From assembly GCA_029876055.1 (NCBI GenBank), contig CM056874.1:806001-870000 (forward strand): DNA of 64,000 nt, in the 5' to 3' direction. Positions 33,775 through 44,992 of this stretch are shown here, piece by piece. Numbering within the stretch: the stretch's first letter is position 1; every line of letters begins with the position of its first letter. The notes below the pieces were generated by a model. It was not told where the DNA came from. It ran no database searches and saw only the letters and a program-made list of their open reading frames with translations. Position numbers and translations under genes: made by a program. The DNA comes from Madurella fahalii. Lineage: Eukaryota; Ascomycota; Sordariomycetes; Sordariales.

Positions 33775-35683
33775 AAATCGTTGAGTAGCTTAGCAGAGGT
33801 AGGCTGGTAAAACTTGTCTTTGTTGGTAAGGATAGGTAGCTTCAAAGCTCTTTCGAATCATTTTTCGAACCAGTCGTAAAGAAATTTCCGCTACAAAGTT
33901 TGTCGTCCTATTTCGCATAGGCCCTTCGGCGCTGCTGTGACGCTTAACGTTGGAGTCTCCGGCCAATGGCTGTGACACTCCTTAGATGCAACCCCTTCAC
34001 CGCTCCGCTTCCCTTGTCCGCGGCGATCTTCAACGCCTTCAACACTCCGAGCTTTCAACAAGTTCTCCGAAGCTTCACGCGACCCCTCGAGCCCATCCAC
34101 TGGATGACAACACCTCCCACGACATTTCCGTCAGGACACTTTCCCAACTTTCACCCAGGGCTTCCGATTCGAAGGTGTCACCCCGGGCGAGCCTCGCTTG
34201 GGGGATACACGCATCTAAAGACGGTGTTTTGGCGGATGGTCGAGGACGCGTCCAACAGGCGCGGTCATTGGCCCCCCGAGAAGGCGGCGGAGAACGAAGA
34301 AAGTAATTTGCCATTTGACCTTGATAATCTAGTTGAGAGTTTTGGTAGCCCCTTGTGCTTTGATAATACCTAGTTACCTACCTTAATGGACTTTAAGTTA
34401 CAGTAGCGGTTCGGAAAGTGGAAGTCTCAAACCCTTGTGCGCCATCCAACTGAGACCCCGTAATACATCAGGCCACAAAGTCTCAGATGCCTTGAATTTC
34501 CTGCTTCATAATACTTGGAAACAAGGTTTCGTGCCTTTTTTATAGTAAAGAAGCGTGGCATTTATCACGGCCGTGGAACCCCACGACGGGAGTCAAAGCT
34601 GCGTACTTTACCTTACTTATTCCGACCGAACTGCTGACATCCAGGAAAGAAGATTCACAACAAGCTACAGCCAGCAAACCCAAGACCTGTTCAATCTCCA
34701 TGCAGGGCTCCGTCTTATCTAATTGCTATCAAATCCTCACATGCACAATCCCGCAATGCCTTGTGCTTCAGCGCTGTCAAGGCCCGTACTTTGCCATAGT
34801 CCGGCCAGTACCGTAACACATTTTGTGCGGCAAGTCACTAACGTGGTCAGTGGCCATCGCCACTATTCTGATTCAGGTTGCTTCTGAGACCTTCTTTTGA
34901 CGATGTTGAAGAATTTGGAGTAATGAGAAAGGGAAGGGAGAGTTCGCAGGAGATAAGAACGCGAGACATGGTGGAGAGAAAGCGACAACTTAGATATCTA
35001 TATATCATTAGACGGAACTTTCAGGAACAAACTTCAATATATGTTTTATATGGTATCAAGTGTCTAGTAGATCGAGAATTGATGTTTGAAATTATGGAAC
35101 CTTTTTCTAATATAATCAGAACTCTGTGACATAGGACCCGAAAATGTTCTCAACGTCTGTGGACTTGTTCTCAAGGCAATATCTAGGGACCTACCCTCTC
35201 AAAAGCCCGGGCTACAACGACCTCACCCCCCTTTCAAACCGGAAGAACAAGGCTGTGTGCTCAGAGACTAACCCGCTACACAGACAAGCATACCTCCTAA
35301 GCAGGTTAAAGCGGCGGCAGTACAGGCGTCTCCAGGAAGGAGGGAGTCTTCAGTGATTAATTTCAACTTTTATATTCAAGTGTCATAATTAGTCCATCTC
35401 AATTCGGGTGGTCGGCGCAAGGTCTATGTTGGTATGGTTTATGTACCTGAATCATTCGACTACACACGATATTGTAATTTTGACCTAGCGGAAGGGCACA
35501 TAATATCATCCGCTGCTCTATGCATGAACTCATCAAAACTATCCGATCATATAGATTATTGAAAGCGACCAGATCGCCACTCCCTGCGTGAACCTCTGGA
35601 TCACTGTCTTTTACCGTAATCACGCTTCCCTTAATGAACAACTCCCACGACTCCGCCAAAGCCAAATATGCACTGGCAGCCGA
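33775..35683. other. 1.9 kb gene-poor, partly AT-rich region
   Basis: No supported gene. The DNA from about 34960 to 35110 is strongly AT-rich with many TA steps (tatctatatatcatt, atatatgttttatatgg), unlike the GC-rich coding DNA nearby. It could be a decayed, possibly RIP-affected repeat, but no second copy is visible. A 135-codon plus-strand frame at 33966-34373 has no recognisable domain. Confidence 0.5.
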
Positions 35684-37198
35684 TCATGATATTGGCGCAC
35701 AGCTAAACGGATCCGAAACCGCCCCTGTCGCATAACGCTGCAGCTGAACCTTGAAGTTAGTCATCACTCGGAAAGAAATGACCAAGGAAAAAAAAAAAAA
35801 AAAAAAGGGATTGGTTGCTCTTACAATATCCTCAATGCTCGAGTAAGTCCCGACTCCGAGCACAACAATGCCAATGACAAAGCACAATGCGTTGGCGCCC
35901 GCCAGCACAAGGTTCTTGCGCTCATACCACTTCCCTTCCTTGATGAGCATGAACCACATGACGGCAGGGAAGTAGAAGCTGAAGCCCGAGATGAAGAGCG
36001 ACGAGCATATGGCCAACAGAGGAGGGAAGAAGGGGATCGCGCTGGCAACCACCCACGAGAAGGCCGTGAGGATGGCGTCCAGGCCGATCCAGGTGGTCCA
36101 CCCCATTGGCGTATTGACGTAGCGGATGATCGAGTCCTTGAACAGGCGCTGGTGGATGTAGCGTGCCACCACCGTCGTGTTGATGCTGCCCGAGATAAAT
36201 ATGACGGGGATGGCGACGCCAAAGGCGACCTTGGACACCAGCGGGCCGGCTGACAGCAGCGCCGGCGACTGCACGTCCGGGCCGACGAACACGTAGACCA
36301 GGGCGCCGGTGATGGTGTAGAGGAAGATCTCAAAGATGCCGAGAGAAAAAATGGCCTTGGGATAGTCCTGCGGGGTGTGCATCTCGTCCATGAAGCTGAA
36401 CTGACAGAGCGCGTAGCTATACGCGAAGACGATGTTCGTGATGGCGATGAAGGCTTCGGCCAGCGTCAGGCCTTCCTTGGGCCACACGGACCACGGGACC
36501 GAGGCAAGGCCGCCGTCAGAGCTGCCGGCACGGATGCCCGTGGCGATAATGGTAATGAGGATAGCGGCAATGATGGACGCGAAGTCGATATAGCCGAGAA
36601 CGGCCATCTCGGAAAATGTCGGGGGGATGGCGACAAGGAAGAGAAGGATCCCCGAGACCACGGTGAAGACGATTGTGCACGCGCCGTTGTCGGTGAGGTT
36701 GCCGAACATGATGGCACCCGTCAGAACGTGGGAGCCAATGGTGAAGGTGAGCTGCAGGACGAACATGACGCTGATGATCTCGTAGCCGATCTTGCCGAAC
36801 ATCATCCGCCCGGCGTCGGCGTAGTCCGAGATCTCCGGATACTTGAGCTTGACCTGGCCGATAACATAGCTGGCGTACATGGCGACAAGGCCGATTCCGA
36901 CGCTCAGAATGACGCCAGCTATCATACCCAGCGTCGCGAACGCGCCGGGGAGACTGAGACTGCCAAGTGCGACGGCGGTGACAACCAGGACAATGGTGAG
37001 GCGCTTCCAGCCGAGCTGGTGAAAATGAGCCTCACCTTCAGCCGCCTTCTGCTTCTCATAGTCCGTCTGGGACGTGTCCCGCACTTCGCCCACCTCATCG
37101 TCGGAAGACGAACCCATCATGACTGCAACATCAGGGCTCCCGAAGGCGCGCTTCTTTTCCGAGGGCCTTCTATCCAGGACCGAGTTGATGGCCGCCAT
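35684..37198 (-). CDS. AAAP-family neutral amino-acid permease
   Basis: Two exons, 37198-35825 and 35749-35684, give 479 aa. An N-terminal cytoplasmic region of about 60 residues (SSSDDEVGEVRDTSQTDYEK) is followed by about eleven hydrophobic segments. They begin VLVVTAVALGSLSLPGAFA, the substrate-binding first helix typical of the Mtr/AAAP group, and include FAYSYALCQFSFMDEM. Such proteins import neutral and aromatic amino acids at the plasma membrane by proton symport; the substrate cannot be set from sequence. The last intron (35824-35750) has a GTAAGA donor, a T-run and GACTAAC before the acceptor. Splicing gives the tail SSIEDIVQLQRYATG, like family members. The intron is 75 nt without a stop, so an unspliced message would insert a Phe-rich 25-residue segment. 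Confidence 0.9.
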   Translation of the reverse strand: MAAINSVLDRRPSEKKRAFGSPDVAVMMGSSSDDEVGEVRDTSQTDYEKQKAAEGEAHFHQLGWKRLTIVLVVTAVALGSLSLPGAFATLGMIAGVILSVGIGLVAMYASYVIGQVKLKYPEISDYADAGRMMFGKIGYEIISVMFVLQLTFTIGSHVLTGAIMFGNLTDNGACTIVFTVVSGILLFLVAIPPTFSEMAVLGYIDFASIIAAILITIIATGIRAGSSDGGLASVPWSVWPKEGLTLAEAFIAITNIVFAYSYALCQFSFMDEMHTPQDYPKAIFSLGIFEIFLYTITGALVYVFVGPDVQSPALLSAGPLVSKVAFGVAIPVIFISGSINTTVVARYIHQRLFKDSIIRYVNTPMGWTTWIGLDAILTAFSWVVASAIPFFPPLLAICSSLFISGFSFYFPAVMWFMLIKEGKWYERKNLVLAGANALCFVIGIVVLGVGTYSSIEDIVRATNPFFFFFFSLVISFRVMTNFKVQLQRYATGAVSDPFSCAPIS

Positions 37199-39589
37199 AG
37201 TGGCTCTCGCAGGAAAGACGAGGTTCGTCTTGTCACCTCGGTCTGCGGCTGGGAGGGTTGGAACCTTTTTGGGAAGGGACTTGAACGTGGTACAGCCGGT
37301 TGACAGACCGGAGATGTCCAAGCGAGACCAGACCGTCCGCCCGAGGCTTGACCTTATGAAGGCGGCGGCTTGTAGGACGCAATAGCCGGCCTCTTGTGCT
37401 GGAGTCGTGGGAAGTCGCGTCCTCACAATGTCAGTGTTCCGAGCGGTGGGGGCGCGAAGAGAAATAAGGAAGGTGCAAGAGACGGCCAGGGCCTGCGGGT
37501 ATACTCAAAAAGATCTGCAAATCCACGGAGAGAAGGTTGAGTCAAGGATTGCCCGGTTTGCTGGCGGAACCCTGCTACGGCAGACGACTTCGGTCGAGAA
37601 CAATCTCCGGTACTCGGGCATGGGGAGTTATCGCCACCTAAGTTGGCCTAGTTATTGTATCAAAGGGGCTTTCAAGAGCGGTGTACCTTACAGTTCCACC
37701 AACACCTTAAACGTACCATCTTGGAGGTAGCCGTGCTCCAGATTCTCATGTTCCTAGATCCTACCTGAGGGTCACGAAGTTGCGTCCCCATCATGCAGCT
37801 GTTCCCACACGGTCATCCATAGCTTCTAGACGCCAGCCCGGTTCCGGATGCTATTCGTTGGCATGAGGACTGTGGCAAGGGTGGCGGGCACGCGTGGGGC
37901 ATTTGTAAAACAGTCAGCCGCTTAACCTCTGTCTCTGACCTGGTTTGATAGATTCCGTCTTGGCCCCGTTGGCGGATCGCCTCTAAACGCATCTCGATAT
38001 AACCGTGGCTAATAGGAGAAGAGGAAACAAAGGAAGAGAGTAAATGATGAAGAGATAAAAATGAACGTCTTTGGGATAACTACCTAATGTTCTTGCATTG
38101 GAGCTCGCGAGGTATCCCGATCGAGATGCCCTCCCTCCCTTTTTGAAATGAGAATAAAGAAAATGAAGTTTGTCAATAGCATTTTGCCTTCTCCGCTTAC
38201 TTCCATCACTGACTGGTTCTGTCCATGAATCATGGCAGCAGACTGTGGGGCCAACGAGACGCAGCAACTTCCTCCAAAAGAAGGCAAAAGTACTTTATTA
38301 TTTTAGTTTCGATGCACGCGGTAACTGCCGTCTCTTGGCCTGTGAAACCAATGACGGCAAATGCACGCCCTAAAAAGCTTGATCATAGGCAGTCCGTTGT
38401 CTCTTCCACGTGTATTCTAGAAACACCGGCGCCTCCCATGACTGGCGGCGCCCGCGGAGAAGAACGGCGATAGTGTACAGTACTGCGGCCACGCATGGAC
38501 CCCTGGCTAGGGGGAATGTCACACTTAGCGAGATCGGTATTTCCGAGCTGGGATGACATGACGGCACTTTGTTCAGCTTGCGAGGGATCTCCAGGATCCC
38601 ATCGCCAGCCTCCACTCGGACTGTGGATTTGTGGGGACACAAAGCCGATAGGTGGTTGGCCAGGGGCTTCGGGGTCAGATTTCCTTACAAATTCTCCTTG
38701 AGAACCCCGAGGTAGGCAGCTGCAAGGGGAAAGGACCGACTCGAACACACCACATCAGTCGTTGTAGGTTCGTCCGAACTCGGCTCCCCCCCGGATAGAT
38801 GGAAGTATTTGTGGTCAACACGCAAGAATCCGGAGGTGGCTTTTAGCGTGCAGATACAAAATATCCCCGGGATATACAGGGGAAGGTGCTGTTTCCATCC
38901 CGTAGTCATCAATCACGGCGACTTGGCGGCGACAGAAGGGCGAGACCTTTGTGAGATGCCGAGTTATGAACGAGACACACCGAGCTCGGTCGGTCCGTGA
39001 GTTCTCGCCAAGGTAAAGATCCGGAGGGGACATGGCTCCCGAGGTTGAGAGAAGCTGGCGGAATCAGCGAACCGCATGGCAGCGTGTGCCACGTAAAGTT
39101 GCCATGGGGGCGCGGGATCAATTGAAGTTCGCATGTTCCAAGGCTGATTCATGTGTGGCTTGGGACACGAGGCGATGATGGCGCGCGTGGCGTTCTGCCT
39201 CGAAAAGTACAATGCCCCGCTTTGGAGCGAGCCCCCACCCACAAACGGCAAAGTAAACAAACGCGGCGGGTCCCGCCAATCACCGTTGCGCGTGATGTTA
39301 TGGCGATTGCAGCCGCCTCCCTCCTGACATTGCGCGCTGAGCTCAATCCAGGCTTCATCAATTGCCAACACTTCGAGCGTCCTCATTCTTACGGTTCTTG
39401 CGGTTTCCGATATTCCCAAACATACGGACCATGCGCAGCTCCCTCTAAAGCAACGCCAGGTCCTATCGCCCCGATTCTGAACCGTGTCCGATGAGAGCTG
39501 CAGCGTCGTAGGCCTTTGCTCGCTGCCGTCCGGACCACAAAGCCCAGCAGAGCCAGAGAGGAGACGTGCTTCGAACAACGAGCGTCGCA
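37199..39589. promoter_or_regulatory. 2.4 kb divergent permease / BIR1 intergenic region
   Basis: This lies between divergent start codons, so both promoters should be here. It is long for a divergent pair, in keeping with regulated expression of a permease. No coding exon chain, TATA box or repeat could be supported; open frames here overlap on both strands. Confidence 0.45.
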
Positions 39590-41956
39590 ATGGCCGGCGC
39601 CGACGAGCAATACTTTGTTTACGAGAATCGTCTCGCCTCGTTTCGAGGGCCTCAGCCCGTTGCAAAGGGCAGAGTCTCTAAGGCATTGGCCTGGCCGCAC
39701 GTGGCGCTGTCGCCTGTTGGAGTAATTGCATAACCCTACACCTCTGCAGATGAGACTTTGCTGACGCGTCCGGACACCCAGCTCGCCAAAGCCGGCTTCT
39801 TCTTCGAGCCCCATCCGAAAAGTCCGGACAATGTGGTCTGCTTCCTCTGCGCCAAGTCGCTCGACGGGTGGGAGAAGAATGACAACCCGTTGGAGGAGCA
39901 CCTGAAGCACTCGCCAACATGTGGGTGGGCGCTCATGGCAGCCATTGAAGCCGGGCTGGGAAACTATGGCAAGGTACATCCTCTTGATCCGGTCATGATC
40001 GAGGCGCGGAAAGCGACGTTTGCGGGAAGGTGGCCATACGAGTCGAAGAAAGGCTTCAAATGCAAGACGAAAAAGGTAGGCGCATTGTAGCAGGCCGTGT
40101 TGCAGCACAGACTAACCTGGTGGGTTGCAGCTGGTCGAGGCAGGCTGGAAGTACACACCGTCTCTCGACGCCGACGACATGACAACATGTGCCTACTGCC
40201 AACTCGCACTTGAGGGCTGGGAATCTGGCGACAACCCATTGTAAGTCCCCCTTATGGGCCCGTCTCGACGCCGGCGCTAACCAGAAGCCCCAGCGATGAG
40301 CACTACCGGCGCGAACCCAACTGCCCGTTCTTTACCCTCATCAGCCAGTACCCGGCGCCAAAGAAGGGACGCGCCAAGGGAGTTAGAGCATCCAAGGCAT
40401 CGCGCCTCTCGGTCCAATCCGTCGCGACTGTCGCCACGGCCATATCGGATCTCGCATCTGCCGCCGACATCACGGCCGATCACGACGATAGTATCATGAC
40501 CACTGCATCCACCATGACGCAAGGCGGCAAGAAGACAGCGAGGGGGCGGAAGGCAGCGGCGACCAAGGGGCGGAAGACCAAGGTAAAGAAGGATGAGGCG
40601 GTCGAGATCCTGGAAGACGAGCCACAAGTGCAAGAACCTCCGCCACAGAAGCCCGCAAGAGGACGCAAGCGTGCAAGCGACGCTATGGAGGATGCCGCCC
40701 TCACAAATGCCGAGGCGCCTGAGCCGAAAAGGCGTGCCACGCGTGTCAAGGCAAGCGACGCGGTAGAGACCGCTAGCACGACTAGCTCGCTGCCAGACAC
40801 CGAGATGGGCGATGCCGTTCCTGCGAAAGCAGCCGGCAAGAAGAAGGCGCGCGTCTCCACAGCGAAAAGCACGCGGAAGGTCTCGCAGTCATCGGTCAGG
40901 TCCCAAGCTTCCACTGCGCCTCTACGCGCCAACCTTCCCGACGACGACGAGATTGATCGTCAACTCGAAGCCGATCTGGAGCGGTACCAGACGGACCCTG
41001 AAGACCCCGTTGTTGACTCCGGCTCAGAAAGACCAAAGGCACCAGCGCGTGCGAAAGGACGCCCCAAAAAGGCCACCACTGCCCGCAAAGCAAGCACGCA
41101 GCCGAAAGCGCAAAGCGAGCACTATGCAATGTTTGATCCAACTCCCCTAGAGCCAACCGAAGCCGATATCGAAGCCGAGTTCAAGGCCCTGCAGGCGGAA
41201 ATGGAGCTCGAGCAGCCAGCAGCGACAGAGACTCTGATAGTACCGAAAAAGGGGCGTAAAGCAGGGACGCGGAAGGCTTCCAAACAAACGAAGAAGGCTA
41301 AAGAGCCGATACCTCAGTCAGACCCAGTCGACCAAGAAGTGCAGGATGACGCTCAGCCTGTTGAGGCAGTTCAGGAGCCGGCTCCGGAAAAAACTCTACA
41401 ACTCCCCGCGCCACCACCATCCGCAGACCGCCTCCCCCAACCCCCAGCGACCCCCCGGTCGCACACCACGCCGTCTGCATCGGCCAGACAGGCGGCCATC
41501 TCGCCATCACAGTCCCCACAGTCCTCGGACGCCGAAAACCGGCCCCCATCCTCGAAAGCAGCCGCCAGCGACGGATCCAAGCGCGTCGCACTCGCGCCCA
41601 TCAACGTCACTGCAACGCCGCTGCGTAGCAGCTCGCCGGCGAGGCGCAACAATAACTATAACATGATTGCGGGCCTGCAGAGCACCACTCCCTGGCGACC
41701 CGCCGATCTGGATCTGCTCTTCTCACCCAGCTCTTCCGACGCGAACGGCGACAAGGAGAATGGCGTTGCGAGGCTCCTGCGCAAGGGGAGCGAGCTGACC
41801 AGCCCGGAAAGGAGGATGACGGTGGAGGAGTGGATCTACCACAATGCCGGGCTGGCCGAGCAGAAGCTCAAGCATGAGTGCGAGGCCATGGTGTCGGCGT
41901 TCGAGAGGGAGGGTACCAGGGCGATACGCGTGTTGGAGGGACTTGTGGTGGAGTAA
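39590..41956 (+). CDS. BIR1: BIR1 survivin-like protein, chromosomal passenger complex
   Basis: Probable exons are 39590-39700, 39755-40075, 40131-40240 and 40294-41956, giving 734 aa. There are two BIR domains. The first runs from about 14 to 100, with CFLC, then WEKNDNPLEEHLKHSPTC. The second is at about 115-205, with CAYC, then WESGDNPFDEHYRREPNC. Each has the three Cys and one His that bind zinc. A long basic Lys/Arg/Ala/Pro-rich linker follows, and a conserved C-terminal helix (MTVEEWIYHNAGLAEQKLKH). Bir1 recruits Aurora B and INCENP to centromeres by reading phosphorylated histone H3 and shugoshin. Introns 2 and 3 are standard. Intron 1 is not: only 39701-39754, with a GTGGCG donor and GAG acceptor, restores WPHTLLTRPD, so that junction is tentative. 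Confidence 0.88.
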
Positions 41957-42312
41957 TGCGGAGCCTGGCAGGCTTGTGGCAGGCTTGTAAATAAGTGAGA
42001 GATGTGCAGCGAGCGCGTTTCATCAGGTGTTTTTTATTTGGGAAGGGGAGCGGGGGGAGCTTGGGGGGCGGGGACACATGGCAATGTGTACATAGGGTTA
42101 CGGTTGCGTGTTTTTAGAGTCTCAGAGTCTGGTCAAAGTTATCAGAGTTTTGTGTTTCGGTTACCGGAAGCTTCTCTTCTTCCAACGAGTTGTGCGCTTT
42201 TACACGGGAACCAATCTTCTTGAAAAGAGAGCCTCTCCCGCTCGTTGAGTCGTCCGTTGGTGGCTCCTGCGTGGTTACGATAGCTCTCCATTCTTTGTCA
42301 TCAGCCAACTAC
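41957..42312. other. Convergent BIR1 / DUF1996 3' region
   Basis: Both genes end here, leaving about 350 bases for two 3' untranslated regions. The stretch 42040-42080 is G-rich. No gene was recognised. Confidence 0.6.
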
Positions 42313-43406
42313 TTAAGCTTCGGCTACGACTCCGCCCGGGAGCTTGTCCAACCACCCATCTATTTCCTCCTTGACCTCGGGCTCCTTCATGCATTTGTTT
42401 GCCTCGGGAATCGTCTGTAGGGCCAACTCACAAATCTGATCGCCACACCTCGGCCTGTCTAGGGCCTTTTGCAACGAGTCGCCCCTCCAGCCAAAGATAT
42501 AGTCGGCGTGGTGCCCGTACCCGACGCGATCGCCAAAGCTCCAGACGAACGGCTGCGAGCCGTCCTCCGGCCACAGCTCGGGCCGGTTGAACTCGCGCGT
42601 GTCCCACCGTGTCTCCATGAACACCTTGGGGATGTGCACCGGGTGGCTGGGTGGGCAGTCCCCCAGCTCAAACCAGGCACGCTCCGTGCGGTTGTTTTTG
42701 GAGAAGGCCACGTGGCTCCGGTGGTCGGGCGTGTCGAGGTGGACGCCGTCCCAGCAGTCCGGGAAGAAGATGGTGGTCAGGATGCCCTCGGGGCACATGT
42801 TAGCCGGGAAGCCGAACGAGATGTTGGTGAAGCGCGTGTCGTCGCGCAGCAGGCACGTGTAGTCGATGCCCGCGTGCTCGCCGGCGGTGCGCGACGCCGG
42901 GTCGCCGCTGCGCATCCGGAACCCCTTCCGGAACGCCACCGTGGGCCTGGGCTCCTTCGCAGGGGCGTAGTAGATGGTCATGCCGCCGTCGCGCGCCTCC
43001 TCGTGGAAGAGAGCCCCCAGCTGCTTCACGCGCTTGTATGTGCCGTTCCGGGCGCGGAAGTACATGACGGCGGTCCAGTAGTTGGAGAGATCGTCGGCGA
43101 AGGTGCAGGTGGTGCAGGTCGACCGCTCGGCAGGGTCCGTGTTTGGGTCCATCGTGGCGTTGAAGCTGTTCCCTCCCACGATCTGATGGAGATGGGAAGT
43201 ACCGAACACCCCAGGGTTGACCAAGCTGACCGAGTGTTAGTTTGGCTGTCTTCATCCGGAGCCAGGGGCAGGGCCGCGACGTACGGGTCGATGCGGTCAA
43301 GCACAAGTTGCGAGCACGACATCTTTATACTGCCGCCGCTGGCCCCTAGGACCGTTAGCCCGAGGATGGTTAGTCCTGCTAGCCACTGTTGCTTCATTTC
43401 GATCAT
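42313..43406 (-). CDS. Secreted DUF1996 protein
   Basis: Two exons, 43406-43285 and 43225-42313, give 344 aa. The phase-2 intron has a GTACGT donor. A signal peptide starts after MIEMKQQW (LAGLTILGLTVLGASGG). The DUF1996 core follows: MSCSQLVLDRIDPLVNPG, HLHQIVGGNSF, CTTCTFADDLSNYWTAVMYF and CPEGILTTIFFPDCWDG. Family members are fungal secreted or cell-wall proteins, often with several conserved Cys and N-glycosylation sites (NGTY and NRTE are seen here), and the biochemical role is unknown. There is no WSC or GPI-anchor extension. The ATG at 43406 is preferred because of its CACC context; ATGs at 43427 and 43397 are in frame. A TATA box lies about 90 bases upstream. Confidence 0.9.
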
Positions 43407-44652
43407 GGTGTAGAAACTTTCATTCAACTCGAAGCAGCGATAGTTGAATCAAGCAATAACCGACATACGGTTTCGCTATTTGTTCTTTCGCCCGCCATAT
43501 ATATACTAGTCTATAGCCGTGAGTGGCAGGGCTGATGAATGAACAAAGGCAAGAGAGAGCTGTCTCTTTCAATACCACATTCCTGATCAAGCAGCCGCCA
43601 GAATAGGAGTTGATAATCCAAACCTTCACGTGGCTTACCAGGATCTCTGGGACAGCTTCGGGCCGTAGATTGTACACGCGGCGCAGTCATTTAGCCAGCT
43701 TCCACTCTCCTCCGAACCGTCGTCGGACGGTATTTGACTGCCACTTTCCCCACCTTTGACGTTGTATCTCCTAACCCAATCATAGCTTGCAGCTAGATTA
43801 ATGTGAATCTGCTGGTCAGGTTGTCTCTGCCGAGAGCAGTCGCGGAAGATTCCGGATGGCCCCAAGCTGTTAAACCAGCGTAACATCCACAGGAATCCTA
43901 CGGAACTTTCATATATACCCGCAGTGTTGGTTCTTCGCGGTACCCAGTACACAATTAAGCCATGAGTCAGAATACATTGAAAGCTGGCTTCTGCGTTATT
44001 CGTGGGGGACCTGGCTAGTAGCTGCTACCTACTGGTAACACTGCAGGGGAAGAGGGGTTCCTTGTGATTTGAACTGATTAATTGACTTCACTAAGGTACT
44101 GAGCAGTCGCATCAGCAAAATCAATGACGTCTAACCGGATATCACAGCGACATTGCTCAAGTTGGTATTCTAAACGCTAGGTGCTTGTGTTAGGAGCGGC
44201 AGCCTTGTAATAGCGAAGCGCCCTTCCTCGGCTGAGTTGTTCCGTACCGAGTGTAGCTATAAGTTTCGCAGACTTAATAAATACAAGAATACTTACTAAG
44301 TAAAAGAGAAGACTTTTGTTACTGCGGGTAAAATTCTAGTTATGAAATTCATATCTTTTATTAGCGAGCCCGATTCAGTCAATTGCCTAACGTTGTTTAG
44401 CTAGAGGGCCATGATATCGCTTAGTAGTAGCGATGGGTTGACAACAATTGAATATCACGGATACAGGAGCCGTAAACCTATTACTCTGCACGTTCTGGAT
44501 TGCTGCCTCTCCGGCTTGGATACGTCTTATTTGTAGTACATACTTGGCGGCGATTGGTACAAGACTGTATCTGGCAACCCGACTCGACCTCACTGCGATG
44601 AGATTCCCACCTCCCACCTCACCATGTCCCAATTCCCCACTTCCACCCCCGT
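43407..44652. other. Intergenic region upstream of DUF1996 gene
   Basis: It holds the TATA box at 43497-43505 and, on its far side, the 3' flank of the small secreted protein gene. An AT-rich part lies at about 44270-44360. No further gene could be supported. Confidence 0.55.
43497..43505 (-). promoter_or_regulatory. TATA box of the DUF1996 gene
   Basis: TATATATAT on the minus strand, about 90 bases before the ATG at 43406. The position suits a TATA element of an inducible secreted-protein gene. Confidence 0.5.
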
Positions 44653-44992
44653 TTAATCACAGAAAGAGTTCAGGTTAGAATCAGTGCGGCATCTCCCCAC
44701 GGAGCAGCAGGCCACTCCTCCGCCCTGAGGAATGCCCTCCGCGTTGGTGAAGAAGTGGCAGTCACGGGGATCATTACCCGCCGGCGTGATGAGTACGAGA
44801 GTGCCATCGTCGCCTGCATAAGTGGTTTGCCGTCAGCGACTGGATGCAACCAAAAGGGTTGACATGTTGAGACTCACAGTGGTAGCGGTCGATGATCTCG
44901 GAGCCGCAGAGGTTGGCGTTGGGCGGGCACGCGGCCTGGACGTTTGCCACCAGGGCGGCGGCAGCGAGAACGAGGGCGATGAGCTTGGCCAT
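44653..44992 (-). CDS. Small secreted cysteine-rich protein (8 Cys)
   Basis: Two exons, 44992-44878 and 44813-44653, give 91 aa. The phase-1 intron (GTGAGT to ATGCAG) restores the frame and ends at a TAA. Residues 1-20 (MAKLIALVLAAAALVANVQA) form a clear signal peptide. The mature part is about 71 residues with eight Cys (ACPP, NLCGS, YHCDD, RDCHF, ACCS, GRC and a final FCD), enough for four disulfides, and ends Cys-Asp. The size, cysteine content and lack of a known domain fit a secreted effector-like or antimicrobial-type protein; no function can be assigned. It has a TATAAG box about 125 bases upstream. Confidence 0.82.

Noticed and set aside
33966..34373. 135-codon plus-strand frame
   Set aside because: It has no domain, an overlapping alternative frame on the same strand and an AT-rich end; it is probably noncoding.
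36377..37303. 308-codon plus-strand frame
   Set aside because: It is antisense to the permease. The composition (Asp/Gly/His/Arg) mirrors the reverse complement of hydrophobic codons.
42469..43413. 314-codon plus-strand frame
   Set aside because: It is a shadow of the DUF1996 gene on the opposite strand, with no recognisable domain.
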